From G963704535 sp963704535 (GTDB lineage Bacteria > Chloroflexota > Chloroflexia > Chloroflexales > Roseiflexaceae), in NCBI GenBank assembly GCA_963704535.1, contig OY969916.1:4216001-4280000 (forward strand): a DNA stretch of 64,000 nt, given 5' to 3'. Shown in pieces: positions 8,803 through 18,694 of this stretch. Position numbers and translations under genes: made by a program. Position 1 is the stretch's first letter. Each line of letters opens with the position of its first letter. The notes under the pieces were generated by a model that saw nothing but the letters and a program-made list of their open reading frames with translations, had not been told where the DNA came from and did not search any database.

Positions 8803-8905
8803 GGGAGGATGGAAGATAGTGGATGGAAGGAGTGGCGCCATCCTCTATCCTCCATCCACTATCTTCCATCCTCATATCTTCGGTTCCTCGGTGGTGTGCT
8901 ATACT
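8803..8905. repeat. Inverted repeat of TCCATCC-type units, then moaC -10
   Basis: GGATGGAAGATAGTGGATGG (about 8806-8826) is matched by its exact reverse complement near 8852-8871. Just after it an extended -10 (TGCTATACT, 8897-8905) could serve moaC. The rest of 8522-9098 holds the mraZ leader and promoter and further iterated ACGGAT-type units (about 8943-9020). I see no gene in it. Confidence 0.6.
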
Positions 8906-9098
8906 GCGCGACCTAGTGCAGAAGGAGATGTTCAGCCATCGAACACGGATACTACGGATGGAGCGGATGTCCACAGATGGATTCTTTTCTGATCCGTACA
9001 GATCGGTTCGATCCGCCTGATCAGTGTTCTATTCCTTACCAGGTTGCTAAAAGAGCACTAGCGGATCGAGTGTGCGATAGCCTGTATAGAGGAAAGAT

Positions 9099-9575
9099 AT
9101 GAGTGAGTTAACCCATCTGGATGCGGAGGGGCATGCCCGCATGGTGGATGTCGGCGCGAAGGAGGAGACGCGGCGCGAGGCGGTGGCGCGCGGTGCAGTG
9201 CTTATGCGCCCTGAGACGCTGGAGCTGATCGTCGCCGGCGGCGTGCCGAAGGGCGACGTGCTGGCGGTGGCGCGGATCGCCGGAATCATGGCGGCCAAGC
9301 GCACGTCCGATATCATTCCGCTCTGCCACCCGCTGCTGCTGACGCACGTCGCCATCGAGCTGCGGCCCGACTCGACCGGCGCCGCGCTGCTGATCGAGGC
9401 GACGGTACGGACCACCGGCAAGACCGGCGTCGAGATGGAGGCGCTGACCGCAGTCAGTGCGGCAGCACTGACGGTCTACGACATGTGCAAAGCGGTGGAT
9501 CGCGGGATGCGAATCAGCGAGATCCGGCTGGCCCAGAAGCGCGGCGGCAGAAGCGGCGAGATCATGAGCGAGTGA
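9099..9575 (+). CDS. moaC: Cyclic pyranopterin monophosphate synthase
   Basis: MoaC converts the GTP-derived MoaA product to cyclic pyranopterin monophosphate in molybdenum cofactor synthesis. The 158-residue protein shows LTHLDAEGHARMVDVGAKEET, IAGIMAAKRTSDIIPLCHPL with the catalytic-site histidine, and TGVEMEALTAVSAAALTVYDM followed by KAVDRGM, all family signatures. No other moa gene is in the window. A TnpB element begins 5 bases after its stop codon. Confidence 0.97.
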   Translation: MSELTHLDAEGHARMVDVGAKEETRREAVARGAVLMRPETLELIVAGGVPKGDVLAVARIAGIMAAKRTSDIIPLCHPLLLTHVAIELRPDSTGAALLIEATVRTTGKTGVEMEALTAVSAAALTVYDMCKAVDRGMRISEIRLAQKRGGRSGEIMSE

Positions 9576-9579
9576 TATA

Positions 9580-9600
9580 CCCAAGCCTAAAGGACTTGGG
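9580..9600 (-). mobile_element. IS200/IS605-type right-end hairpin
   Basis: A CCCAAG/CTTGGG hairpin with an inner CCT/AGG pair lies just beyond the tnpB stop codon, as in the right ends of IS605-type elements. In related elements this region also forms the 3' end of the omega RNA. It abuts moaC. Confidence 0.6.
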
Positions 9601-9609
9601 CTTCCTGTC

Positions 9610-10812
9610 TCAAGGACCTGTGCCAATCACTTCGATTGGTCTTACGGGGTCTCCACAGGCGTTTTGCGTCTCGGCATAGCCTGCCGCGACGAGCTGTTCA
9701 AACAGGCGCAATCCTTCACGATCGATGTTGCGCGCGGCGTTGAGGTCGCGATCGTGATGGACGCCACACAGACATGTCCAGTCGCGATCAGCAAGGGTGA
9801 GAACGGCGTTGACCAATCCACACGCGCCACAGGTTTTCGACGATGGAAAGAAGCGCCCGCAAGCCATCAGGTAGGAGGCGTTCCGATCGGCCTTGTACGC
9901 GAGCATCGAACGGAACATGCTCCAGCCCGCATCAAGAACGCTCTTGGATAGCTTGGTTTTCGCAAGGCCGCGAACGTTCAAATCTTCAATCGAAACGAGG
10001 TCGAAGCGCAGCACCAGATCGGTACTCAACTTGTGCAAGAAGTCTTTCCGCTGGTTCCCAATTTTCTGGTGCAATCGCGCGACAACGAGCCGCGCCTTGC
10101 CACGGTTGCGGCTGCCCTTCTGCTTGCGACTGAGCGCCTTCTGTGCCCGGCGCAATTTGCGACTTTGGGTGCGATACCAGCGCGGGTTGGCGATTGTTTC
10201 GCCCGTCGAAAGCACGGCCAGCGACTTCAGGCCCACGTCGACCCCGATGTGCGTTTGAACACGACGAGCAACCGGTGGTGCGATCTGCTGCTCAGTGACC
10301 AAGCTGATGTACCAGTGGCCGCACGCTTCGAGCTTGAACGTCGCGCTTTTCGTGACACCGTGGGGCGGTCGGTGAACGATCGCCTTGATCAACCCGATCT
10401 TGGGAACCGAGACAAACGCATCTTGAAGCACAACCCGTTGCGGGATGCGGAATCGCGGCGTATCCGTCTTTTTGGACTTGAATTTCGGGAAACCCTTCTT
10501 CTTGTCGCCATTCCGCGCGCGGCGAAAGAAGTGCTGATAGGCGCTATCCAGATCCCGCAGCGCCTGTTGCAGCGATTGACTATCCATTTCGCGCAGCCAT
10601 GCGGTTGCGGGCTGCTGTTTCAGCCGGGTGAGTTCAGCCGCAAGCTCGTTGTACGACAGCGTTTTGCCGGTCTGTCGGAAGTGATCGCGCTTGCGGCCCA
10701 ACGCCCAATTCCAGACGAATCGCCGCGCGCCCGCAAACTGATTGAGCAGATTTACTTGCTCGGCAGTCGGGTCAAGGCGATAGCGATAGGTGGTCTGAAT
10801 CGTTCGGTGCAT
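9610..10812 (-). CDS. tnpB: RNA-guided nuclease TnpB of an IS200/IS605-type element
   Basis: A 400-residue OrfB/TnpB protein. The N-terminal helix-turn-helix-like part (YRYRLDPTAEQ) is followed by a split RuvC nuclease: GVDVG (about 192), SIEDLNV (about 275) and DRDLNAARN (about 370). CGAC and CLC cysteine pairs of the zinc finger lie between the last two. All three acidic positions are present, so it may be active. No tnpA is nearby, so the element is of the tnpB-only (IS1341) kind. TnpB proteins cut DNA guided by an RNA made from the element's right end; here that would be next to moaC. Confidence 0.93.
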   Translation of the reverse strand: MHRTIQTTYRYRLDPTAEQVNLLNQFAGARRFVWNWALGRKRDHFRQTGKTLSYNELAAELTRLKQQPATAWLREMDSQSLQQALRDLDSAYQHFFRRARNGDKKKGFPKFKSKKTDTPRFRIPQRVVLQDAFVSVPKIGLIKAIVHRPPHGVTKSATFKLEACGHWYISLVTEQQIAPPVARRVQTHIGVDVGLKSLAVLSTGETIANPRWYRTQSRKLRRAQKALSRKQKGSRNRGKARLVVARLHQKIGNQRKDFLHKLSTDLVLRFDLVSIEDLNVRGLAKTKLSKSVLDAGWSMFRSMLAYKADRNASYLMACGRFFPSSKTCGACGLVNAVLTLADRDWTCLCGVHHDRDLNAARNIDREGLRLFEQLVAAGYAETQNACGDPVRPIEVIGTGP

Positions 10813-11123
10813 GGCTCTATTATACCAGCTCGGACATTCTAAAACAAGCGTTTTGACGCATCAGGAAACCCAATTCTGGTATATAAAGGGAATGTCATAT
10901 GTTCGATCAACGACATAAAGCGGCTAAAGCGAGTGGAGGGCTTATATCCGGGTGCCCTCTGGGCGTCTAAAGCTCGTGGGTTTTACGCCCTAGCTCCATA
11001 AAGGAGCGGATAGGGGTGGGCGGATAGGGAGCGGATAGAACGGATAGAGGAGGAGATGGGGTGCATCTGTGGCCGCCCACCCGAGAACCAAGAAGCAACT
11101 GACCACTGGCCACGGGCCACGGA
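10813..11123. other. Non-coding: left end of the TnpB element and GGATAG repeats
   Basis: Beyond the tnpB start, a GGGCGT/ACGCCC hairpin at about 10963-10992 is a candidate left end of the element. Iterated CGGATAG units follow (about 11007-11050), then ACCACGG-type units near 11100-11125. No gene seen. Confidence 0.5.
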
Positions 11124-11567
11124 CTACTGTAGCAGGTCGGTGGCGCGCTGGTGCTCGGCGAGCAACGTGGCCTCGCGTGCGGCCCAGGCGCGCTCCTGCT
11201 CGGTCAGCGCCTGCTCCTCGGCGGCATAGCCTGCGGCTAGCTCGTCGACGAGCAGCATCTGCGCCAGCGCCTGCTCCTCTAGTACGGCGTGTCGCTGAGT
11301 CATGCTCGCGAGCTCTCGCTCCAGCAACAGGTCGCCGGGGCCTTCACGCCGCCGTTGCAGATCGTGCAGGCAATGCTCGAGGTCTTCCAACTCCCAGGCT
11401 AGGTCGCTGGCGTGGGCTCGCGCGCTCCTCAACCGGCTGCGTACCTCGTTGAGGCGCTCGTGGAGCCCGGCGAGTTCGGCGCGGCCCTGCTCCAGTGACT
11501 GATTGAGCCGCTCCAGATGCTCGACGAGACCAGATGGCTCGCCGGGGGCGTCGTGTATTCGCTCCAT
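11124..11567 (-). CDS. Coiled-coil hypothetical protein
   Basis: A predicted protein of 147 residues from the ATG at 11565-11567; a TTG 57 bases upstream is possible but less likely. Almost the whole chain shows heptad-like patterning of leucine and charged residues (for example LVEHLERLNQSLEQGRAELAGL and LRSARAHASDLAWELEDLEHCL). This indicates a long coiled coil. It has no signal peptide, membrane segment or catalytic motif, and I do not recognise the family. It is transcribed away from the neighbouring small gene. Confidence 0.6.
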   Translation of the reverse strand: MERIHDAPGEPSGLVEHLERLNQSLEQGRAELAGLHERLNEVRSRLRSARAHASDLAWELEDLEHCLHDLQRRREGPGDLLLERELASMTQRHAVLEEQALAQMLLVDELAAGYAAEEQALTEQERAWAAREATLLAEHQRATDLLQ

Positions 11568-11691
11568 GGCAGCACCTATGCTTTCACCTCGACCAAACAG
11601 CCCACGTCGAGGCCCGCCAGGCAAGGCTTGACTTCGAACATGTGTTCTGATATACTAAGCCTGAGCCTTTGGATGCATAAGGAGCGCGGGA

Positions 11692-12000
11692 ATGGTCCAG
11701 CGGATTAGTGCGATCGGCCCATCGCGGGCCGATGGTTTCCCCCGTATGCGTTCGCTCCTGAGAGCGCTGATCAGGCATGCGGAACCAGTGGCGCTGGTCG
11801 AGCAGCGTTTCAACTTTCTGCCGCGCAGTTTTCGCTGGCGTGGCGACCTCCGGCGGGTGCGGGTGGTTGCACGGATGTGGGAGCATCCGCGTGTGGGGTG
11901 GCGGCCACCCCGACGCTATTTCGAGGTCGTCTGCCACGACGACGGCACCTACCTTCTGTTCCAGGATTTGAGCATTGGCACGTGGCATTTGAGTGTATAG
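11692..12000 (+). CDS. Small hypothetical protein
   Basis: 102 residues, with AGGAG 7 bases before the ATG. The C-terminal half (FRWRGDLRRVRVVARMWE, then RRYFEVVCHDDGTYLLF and WHLSV) looks like a small beta-rich domain. It is reminiscent of the DUF6504 group that occurs near DNA-repair genes in actinobacteria, but this resemblance is from memory and weak. No signal or membrane segment. Confidence 0.55.
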   Translation: MVQRISAIGPSRADGFPRMRSLLRALIRHAEPVALVEQRFNFLPRSFRWRGDLRRVRVVARMWEHPRVGWRPPRRYFEVVCHDDGTYLLFQDLSIGTWHLSV

Positions 12001-12002
12001 TC

Positions 12003-12088
12003 GGTTCTTCTGCCACAGCGGCGGGGTGGCCCTTCGGTCTCCCCACCCACATTGTAACCTAGAACGGCGCCACCCGAAACCTTGTCGA
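12003..12088. repeat. Partial family B repeat
   Basis: Contains CCCCACCCACATTGTAA and ends GAAACCTTGTC, the right-hand end shared with copies at 18.7, 26.7 and 43.6 kb. The left end is divergent. Confidence 0.65.
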
Positions 12089-12110
12089 AGCAGCAATGAG
12101 GAGGGGTACG

Positions 12111-12329
12111 ATGTATTTAGGATGGTTTGACGACAATCCAAAGAAGACTACAGCGCTGAAGATTCAGGAGGCGATCTTCGCCTACACCGAGCGCTTCAAG
12201 ACTCAGCCGAATGTTGTGCTCGTCAATGAGGCCGACTGCGCGGAGGTCAATGGTATTGCCGTGCGTAGCGCGGTCTTTATCCGCCGTAACAACTTCTGGG
12301 TCGGTTGGGAAGACATTCCCAGGAACTAA
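12111..12329 (+). CDS. Small hypothetical protein
   Basis: 72 residues starting MYLGWFDDNPKKTTALKIQ, with GAGGAGG upstream of the ATG at 12111; an upstream ATG at 12096 lacks a ribosome site. The sequence is compact and mixed alpha/beta-like without membrane segments, ending RNNFWVGWEDIPRN. I do not recognise it. The good ribosome site and codon pattern support a real gene. Confidence 0.6.
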   Translation: MYLGWFDDNPKKTTALKIQEAIFAYTERFKTQPNVVLVNEADCAEVNGIAVRSAVFIRRNNFWVGWEDIPRN

Positions 12330-12353
12330 GAGCTGGTTAACATAGAACTTCCC

Positions 12354-12485
12354 GTTATTGGAGATTGGAGATTGAGGCGTCACGATTCAATCTCCAATCT
12401 CTAATCTCTAATCTCAGAAACTGTTTGAGTGGAAAGGGGGATTCTTGAGGGGCGGCCCCTCAAAGTCCCCCTTTTCAAACAGCCT
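12354..12485. repeat. GAGATTG heptad inverted repeat joined to a family A hairpin
   Basis: GGAGATT units (12360-12376) face AATCTCC/AATCTCT units (12391-12416). A family A element follows with core TTGAGGGGCGGCCCCTCAA (12444-12462). It lies between two convergent genes. Confidence 0.8.
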
Positions 12486-12503
12486 GTCATCTCAGCCCCG
12501 TGA

Positions 12504-13022
12504 CTACTCGTGGGGCCGCCACCACGGGCAATCGTTGCGCCCGCTCTGGGCCATGGTCGCGGTGAGCCCCTGTAGCTCCTTACAGCGCGATTCCGGCCGA
12601 AAGGCGCAGTTGTTGCAGCTATGGACCGGCGCATGGCACTGCCAGCAGAACGGGGCAACGCTGTAGACCGACGCGCTACACTGCCAGCAGGCCAGTTCCG
12701 CCACATAGTCGGCCGGCAGCGGCGGCGGCGGTGCCCATTCGCCGCCGGGCGCCGCTCCCCCCACTAGGTCGCCGTAGCGCTGTTTAAGCCAGGTCAGCCC
12801 TTCCCTGGCAGCCGTGTTGGCCGGATTGAGCGCCAGCACATTCTCCAGCGCCACTTGCTGATCGGCCGGGTCCTCTACTGCGCCGCTCAACCACAGCCAC
12901 GCTTGCTCGTTCTGCTCGTCGCGCTCGATGACCTGGAGCAGCAGACCCTGTGCGTCGGCGCGGCGGCCCTCGCGCACCGCGACGGCGCCCTCGTAGAGCA
13001 TGCGGGCTACGTCATTGCTCAT
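12504..13022 (-). CDS. TPR protein with zinc-ribbon-like C terminus
   Basis: 172 residues. The N-terminal half has two TPR-like helices pairs (ARMLYEGAVAVREGRRADAQGLLLQVI, then NEQAWLWLSGAV and ALENVLALNPANTAAREGL). After a proline-rich spacer, the C-terminal part has paired cysteines CWQCSAS, CWQCHAPVHSCNNC and CKEL, which suggest a small metal-binding domain. Such TPR/zinc proteins are common in Chloroflexota. The specific role is unknown. The ATG at 13020-13022 is preceded by GGAGAACA. It lies downstream of selA on the same strand, separated by heptad repeats. Confidence 0.75.
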   Translation of the reverse strand: MSNDVARMLYEGAVAVREGRRADAQGLLLQVIERDEQNEQAWLWLSGAVEDPADQQVALENVLALNPANTAAREGLTWLKQRYGDLVGGAAPGGEWAPPPPLPADYVAELACWQCSASVYSVAPFCWQCHAPVHSCNNCAFRPESRCKELQGLTATMAQSGRNDCPWWRPHE

Positions 13023-13040
13023 TGTTGTTCTCCAGGTTGA

Positions 13041-13112
13041 TGCGTGAAACGTGAAACGTGAAACGTGTTGCGTGTTGCGTTGTCACTCCCTCATCCCTTT
13101 CACCCCTTCACC
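13041..13112. repeat. GTGAAAC and TTGCGTG heptads plus CCCCTTCA units
   Basis: GTGAAAC-type units (13044-13066), TTGCGTG units (13067-13080) and CACCCCTT octamers (about 13099-13120). The last run into the 3' end of selA. Confidence 0.7.
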
Positions 13113-13115
13113 CCT

Positions 13116-14486
<1,371 letters not shown>

Positions 14487-14738
14487 GCGACTCCCTCGGC
14501 AACGGACAGGTGCGCGTGCATTGTAGCACATTGCAGGTGTGACGTTCGAGTCATCCTGGTAGCATCCGCCGTCTGCCGGCGAAGGCTATCCAATCTTCTT
14601 CGCGGCGCCAGGATGACATGCGGATCACGAGTTTTGTTACCAAAAAGTAATATTCTGCCGACAATGGCGGTGCTACAAGATGATATAATATTCATCGATG
14701 GCGCGGACCTTTTCAGACAGCTTCTTAGAGGAGGCTTT

Positions 14739-14948
14739 ATGGCGGCGAACCTTACCTTGTTCCTGAGTATGTATGTTGTGCTGGGGGTTGCCGGGGTGAT
14801 CGGGTTTGTTCGCGCCGCGAGCCGGACCAACCGAGATTGGGACGAGCATCCGGCCGCGCGCCGACTCGACAGAGCACTGTGGCGAGCCGAGCAGGAAGCT
14901 ATACAGGCTATCCGCGGGCACCTGGGCACATCCGCCACGACGGAATAA
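14739..14948 (+). CDS. Small single-pass membrane protein
   Basis: 69 residues from an ATG preceded by GAGGAGG. One hydrophobic segment (about residues 4-26, LTLFLSMYVVLGVAGVIGFV) is followed by a charged tail (RRLDRALWRAEQEAIQAIRG). No family recognised. A strong hairpin terminator follows it. Confidence 0.6.
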   Translation: MAANLTLFLSMYVVLGVAGVIGFVRAASRTNRDWDEHPAARRLDRALWRAEQEAIQAIRGHLGTSATTE

Positions 14949-15006
14949 GGCACCCTCTGATCGAGGGCGGTCGCGGCCAGGCGGGCCAGTATTAGGAGTC
15001 TCTTCC

Positions 15007-15038
15007 AGAAGGGGAGCAGCGTACGCTGCTCCCCTTCT
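15007..15038 (+). terminator. Hairpin terminator
   Basis: A perfect 16-base-pair palindrome (AGAAGGGGAGCAGCGT and its complement), followed by TCTCGTTTG, about 60 bases after the small membrane gene. Confidence 0.6.
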
Positions 15039-15049
15039 TCTCGTTTGCA

Positions 15050-15221
15050 GGAGTTACGCAGTCATCTCCCAAGCGTGGTCTCAGCCTTCGGCAGAGTGGT
15101 ACTTTTTCTTTCTTTTGCCGTCGATTTTTGCCCGGCCGGGCAAAAATCGACGGCAAAAAGATGGGTGAAGTACCTTGCTGCCGCAGGCAAGAGCGGCGTT
15201 GCGGCGCCATCGCGTAACTCC
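15050..15221 (+). mobile_element. MITE-like element, family C, forward copy
   Basis: Bounded by AGGAGTTACGC and its reverse complement GCGTAACTCCT, with a long palindrome at the centre (GCCCGGCCGGGC core at about 15132-15143). The outer sequences match, in the opposite orientation, the copy at 24188-24360. It ends 7 bases before the stop codon of the NodB gene. It encodes nothing and is probably non-autonomous. Confidence 0.75.
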
Positions 15222-15227
15222 TGTCAT

Positions 15228-17261
15228 TTACCGAAGAACATCGCCCAGAGTCGTCGGCTGGAGCCCCATGGCGGCGAGCTGATCGAGCCAGCCGGGCAGG
15301 GCTTCGACGGTGCTGGGCCGACCGTGCATCAGCAGGATGCCGCCGTTGGCTGCGGCCGGGTTCTGCGCGGCCCCGGCGAGCCAGCCGGAGATCGCCTGGT
15401 CGTCGGCGCTCCAGTGATAGGCCACATAGCCATGGCCGGCGACGATGGCGGCATGCTTAGGGGTCGAGTCGCCGTAGGGGAAGCGAAAGTAGGGCCGGGT
15501 CGTCACGCCGGTCGTCTCGCTGACGATGCGCTCGGTCTGCTCCAGCTCGTTGGCCGCGCCGTCGTAGCCAATGCGGGAGAAGAAGGGGTGGGTGAGCGAG
15601 TGGTTGCCGATCTCGTGCCCCTCGGCGACGATGGCGCGCGCGGCGTCGGGGAAGGATTGCACCCAGCCGCCGGTGACGAAGAAGGTCCCGTGGATGCCGC
15701 GCGCCCGCAGGATCTCCAGGAGCTGGAAGAGCGTGGCGGCGTCGATCTCGATGTCGAAGGTGAGCGCTACTTTGGGCGCGGCCGGGTTGCCGTTCCGGAC
15801 GATCAGGCTGCCGGCACCGCTTTCGCCCTGTCGGTAGACGGGGATGACCAGTGGCCGCTCGGGGCGTAGCGGGGCCTGGGGGTCAAGCCGGTTGAGCGCG
15901 GCGATCGCCGCCCCATCGCTGCCCATCCGTGCCGCAATGCTTTCCAGCGTGTCGCCCTGGGCTGTTAGGAAGGTCGCGTAGCTCGCCGGCGCGGGCAGCG
16001 GCGTGGGGGCCAGCGTAGCTGTCGGCGTGGCCGTGGGCCAGGCCGTCGGCTCCGGGGTGGCGGCCGGCTGCGTCGGCTTGCTGGAGATCAGGACGAGCGG
16101 CTGCGAGAGAACGGCGGTCGGCACTTTGTCGACCGGCGCGCTGATCGAGCGTATCCCCAGCCACAGCACCAGCGCCAGGGTCGCTGCGGCGCCGGCCGCC
16201 GGCAGCAGCAACCGCGTTCGCGCGGCGGCCCGCCGCGGCCGGCTGAATGTGAACAACTGCTCGCCGCCGGGCACCAGGCGCACCTGCACATGGCCCCAGC
16301 CGCGATCGCCACGCTCGGCGAGGGCGCGCCGGCCAGCGGTGGCGGCCAGGTCGACCGGCGCGCCGGCGGCCAGCCGGGCGTAGCACGCGGCCGAGAAACG
16401 GGCCGCCAGCAGCGCCGGGAGCGGGCCGCTAAACGCGATCGTGGCCGGCAGATCCTCGCCCACCAGCGTCGTCGCCAGCGCCGGCAATGCCGCACTGATC
16501 TTGGTCGCGTCGCCTTGCGGCCCCGTAAGAGTGACCAGCCGCAGTCGATCGGCGTCGGCCAGCAGGGCGGCCAGGTCGATCGGCTCGCGCCCGCGACCGA
16601 GGGCCAGGCGCGGGGCACCGCGCGCGGTGAAGGCGAACGGGGTGGCGCAGTGCAGGACATGCACCGGCCCGGCGGCCAGCGCCCGCTCCAGCGCGACCGG
16701 CGTCGCGCCGGGCAGCAGCCGCAGCTCGATCTGGCCGCCGCGCACCAGCCGCTGGAGCGCGCCCTCCAGCACGTCGAGCTGAAGCTCCTCGTCCGGCCCG
16801 CCGAGTGCCAGGATGCGTAGTGGGCCGGCGATGGCTGCCGGCGACGGCTGCCGGCCGCGCCGGCCGACGCGCACCAGCGTGTAGTCGTCGCGGAGGGCGG
16901 GGGACCACGGGGCGGCGCTGCCGAGTGTGAGCCACTCCCATGGCAGCGCCGCCAGCTCGGGCGCGGCGAGCTGGAGCTGGATCTGGAGACGACGCTGGCC
17001 GCGAGCGACTGCGCGCAGCAGCAGCTCGCGCAGCGGCGGCGTGAGCAGCGCATGGCCCAGCGCGCGCCCGAAGGCCGGCGCGTCGCCGATCGGCAGCATC
17101 GTCCCCGGCTGGAGCAGCAGATCCGCGGAGGCCAGCAGCCGCTCCGGGAGCCGTAGACTGGTCGTCGCCTCGGCCCGCCCAGTCGCGGCGTGGACGGCGT
17201 AGGTGCCATCCGGCGAGCGCGAGCCGATCGCGATATGGAAGGGGGTGATCTTGTGCGTCAT
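15228..17261 (-). CDS. CHAT-like / LysM-like / NodB polysaccharide deacetylase fusion
   Basis: 677 residues with an unusual layout. Residues about 1-335 resemble a CHAT (caspase-like) domain: LPWEWL near 100-105, then VHVLHCATPF and LRLVTLTGPQGD. The usual CHAT HG and SAC catalytic motifs are not present, so it may be inactive. A membrane segment follows at about 345-372, then a Thr/Pro-rich linker and a LysM-like motif (about 427-462, QGDTLESIAARMGSDGAAI). The C-terminal NodB domain (about 487-677) has TFDIE, HSLTH, RFPYG and LLMHG, so the metal histidines are kept while the usual second Asp of TFDD is Ile. Topology suggests a cytoplasmic CHAT part and an outside deacetylase. Confidence 0.8.
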   Translation of the reverse strand: MTHKITPFHIAIGSRSPDGTYAVHAATGRAEATTSLRLPERLLASADLLLQPGTMLPIGDAPAFGRALGHALLTPPLRELLLRAVARGQRRLQIQLQLAAPELAALPWEWLTLGSAAPWSPALRDDYTLVRVGRRGRQPSPAAIAGPLRILALGGPDEELQLDVLEGALQRLVRGGQIELRLLPGATPVALERALAAGPVHVLHCATPFAFTARGAPRLALGRGREPIDLAALLADADRLRLVTLTGPQGDATKISAALPALATTLVGEDLPATIAFSGPLPALLAARFSAACYARLAAGAPVDLAATAGRRALAERGDRGWGHVQVRLVPGGEQLFTFSRPRRAAARTRLLLPAAGAAATLALVLWLGIRSISAPVDKVPTAVLSQPLVLISSKPTQPAATPEPTAWPTATPTATLAPTPLPAPASYATFLTAQGDTLESIAARMGSDGAAIAALNRLDPQAPLRPERPLVIPVYRQGESGAGSLIVRNGNPAAPKVALTFDIEIDAATLFQLLEILRARGIHGTFFVTGGWVQSFPDAARAIVAEGHEIGNHSLTHPFFSRIGYDGAANELEQTERIVSETTGVTTRPYFRFPYGDSTPKHAAIVAGHGYVAYHWSADDQAISGWLAGAAQNPAAANGGILLMHGRPSTVEALPGWLDQLAAMGLQPTTLGDVLR

Positions 17262-17275
17262 AAACGAAATGTGTC

Positions 17276-17349
17276 AGTTGTCCGTTGTCCGTTGTAGAGA
17301 AACACGGACCACGGACCACGGACTACTGACTACGGACCACTGCCACTGA
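17276..17349. repeat. TTGTCCG and CACGGAC heptad arrays
   Basis: GTTGTCC units at about 17277-17296 and CCACGGA units at about 17304-17329, between two minus-strand genes. Confidence 0.75.
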
Positions 17350-18636
17350 CTACGAACCACCGACCATCCGCTGGTACTCCTCCAGCGTGCGCCGCGCGAC
17401 GACCGGCCAGTCGAACGTCTCCCGGACGATCCGCACGCTCTCCTCGCCCCAGGCGGGCCAGCAGGCGCGGGCCTCCAGCGCCCGCGCGATCTTCGCTGCC
17501 AGGTCGTCGGCGTCGCCTGGCTGCACCAGGTAGCCGTTGCGCCCATCGAAGATCTTGTCGGGGATGCCGCCGGCGGCGGAGGCGACCACCGGCCGCCGGT
17601 GGATCATCGCCTCCAGCGTCACCAGCGACGAGCCTTCATAGAGCGTCGGGTGGACGACCAGGTCGATCTCCTCGTAGAGGTTGTGCAGCTCGTCGTCGTC
17701 GAGCCGGCCGACGAAGCCGATGTGGCCGGCTAGGCCGTGGTCGCGCGCCTGCTGCTCCAGCGCCGCGCGCTCTTTGCCCGTGCCGACCAGCAGCCAGCGC
17801 CAGCGGGGCGGCAGCCGGTCGCGCAGCTTTGCCAGCGCCGCGATCAACACGTGGTAGCCCTTGTTGCGTTCGAGCCGCCCGACGCTGAGCAGCACTGGGT
17901 CGCCCTCGTCGAGCCGGAGGCGAGCGCGGAGCGCGGCGCGACCGGCCGCGCTCACGGGAGCCAGGCACTCCTGGACGTCGATCGCGCTGGGAATGACCAC
18001 GACCCGACCGGCGTCGACGCCCAGGTAGCGCGGCAGGTCGTCTTTTGTGCAGGCGTCGGTGGCGATCACCCGGTCGGCGCAGCGGTTGCCGTACGAGTAG
18101 AGCAGGCGGAACGGCGCATAGGCCAGGCGCTTGCGCCAATCGGGCGTGCGGTACTCCTCAAGGCCGTGCGGGTTGGCGATAAACGGCAGCCGCTGCAGCA
18201 GCGGATCGCGGCGCCTGATCCAGCCGTAGCCGAACGCGCACAGCCCCTGCGCGTGGACGACATCATACGCGCCGCACCTGGCCGCCTGCGCCGCCGCGCG
18301 GCCAAGCTGCCAGGAATACCAGGGGTAGTTGATCTGTCGGCCGAGGATCGCGTTGGGGCGCAGGTAGGGCGAGGTGTAGTCGTAGCGCAGGAAGACGACC
18401 GACGACCGACCACCGACCACCGACTCGATATATTCCTGATCGTCGGTCGTCAGTCGTCGGTCGTCGGTCGTCGGCGGCTGGACATACAGCGTCACCTGCA
18501 CGCCGAGCCGCGCCAGGTGGGTTACTAGGTGAAAGACATGGCGCTCGATCCCGCCGAAGCCGTGGAGTGGGAAGATCACGCGGGCAAGCATGGCGACGCG
18601 CAGCGGCCGCGCCTGTGAGGGTATCACGTCTGGCAT
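17350..18636 (-). CDS. GT4 family glycosyltransferase
   Basis: 428 residues with the two Rossmann halves of a GT-B enzyme. The N-terminal half has VIFPLHGFGGIERHVFHL. The C-terminal half has LLSVGRLERNKGYHVLI, FVGRLDDDELHNLY and the donor-binding YEGSSLVTLEAMIHRRPVVAS, followed by GGIPDKI. It likely transfers a sugar from a nucleotide donor to a lipid or glycan acceptor at the inner membrane face. Residues about 54-80 are encoded by iterated CGACGAC and GGTCGGT heptads, a repeat inside the frame. No other glycan genes adjoin it. The minus-strand promoter at 18667-18694 fits it. Confidence 0.9.
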   Translation of the reverse strand: MPDVIPSQARPLRVAMLARVIFPLHGFGGIERHVFHLVTHLARLGVQVTLYVQPPTTDDRRLTTDDQEYIESVVGGRSSVVFLRYDYTSPYLRPNAILGRQINYPWYSWQLGRAAAQAARCGAYDVVHAQGLCAFGYGWIRRRDPLLQRLPFIANPHGLEEYRTPDWRKRLAYAPFRLLYSYGNRCADRVIATDACTKDDLPRYLGVDAGRVVVIPSAIDVQECLAPVSAAGRAALRARLRLDEGDPVLLSVGRLERNKGYHVLIAALAKLRDRLPPRWRWLLVGTGKERAALEQQARDHGLAGHIGFVGRLDDDELHNLYEEIDLVVHPTLYEGSSLVTLEAMIHRRPVVASAAGGIPDKIFDGRNGYLVQPGDADDLAAKIARALEARACWPAWGEESVRIVRETFDWPVVARRTLEEYQRMVGGS

Positions 18637-18666
18637 GGGTTCGGTCTCTCACAACGGTTCGGGCGC

Positions 18667-18694
18667 ATTGTAGCACACATTCTGTTTGTGCTAA
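18667..18694 (-). promoter_or_regulatory. Putative promoter of the GT4 gene
   Basis: Minus strand: -35-like TTAGCA (18689-18694), 16-base spacer, -10 TACAAT (18667-18672) preceded by TGC, an extended -10. It lies about 30 bases before the GT4 start codon. Confidence 0.5.

Noticed and set aside
9610..10812. TnpB-like protein as a Cas12 effector
   Set aside because: At 400 residues it is of TnpB size, has an IS-type end hairpin and no CRISPR array is nearby.
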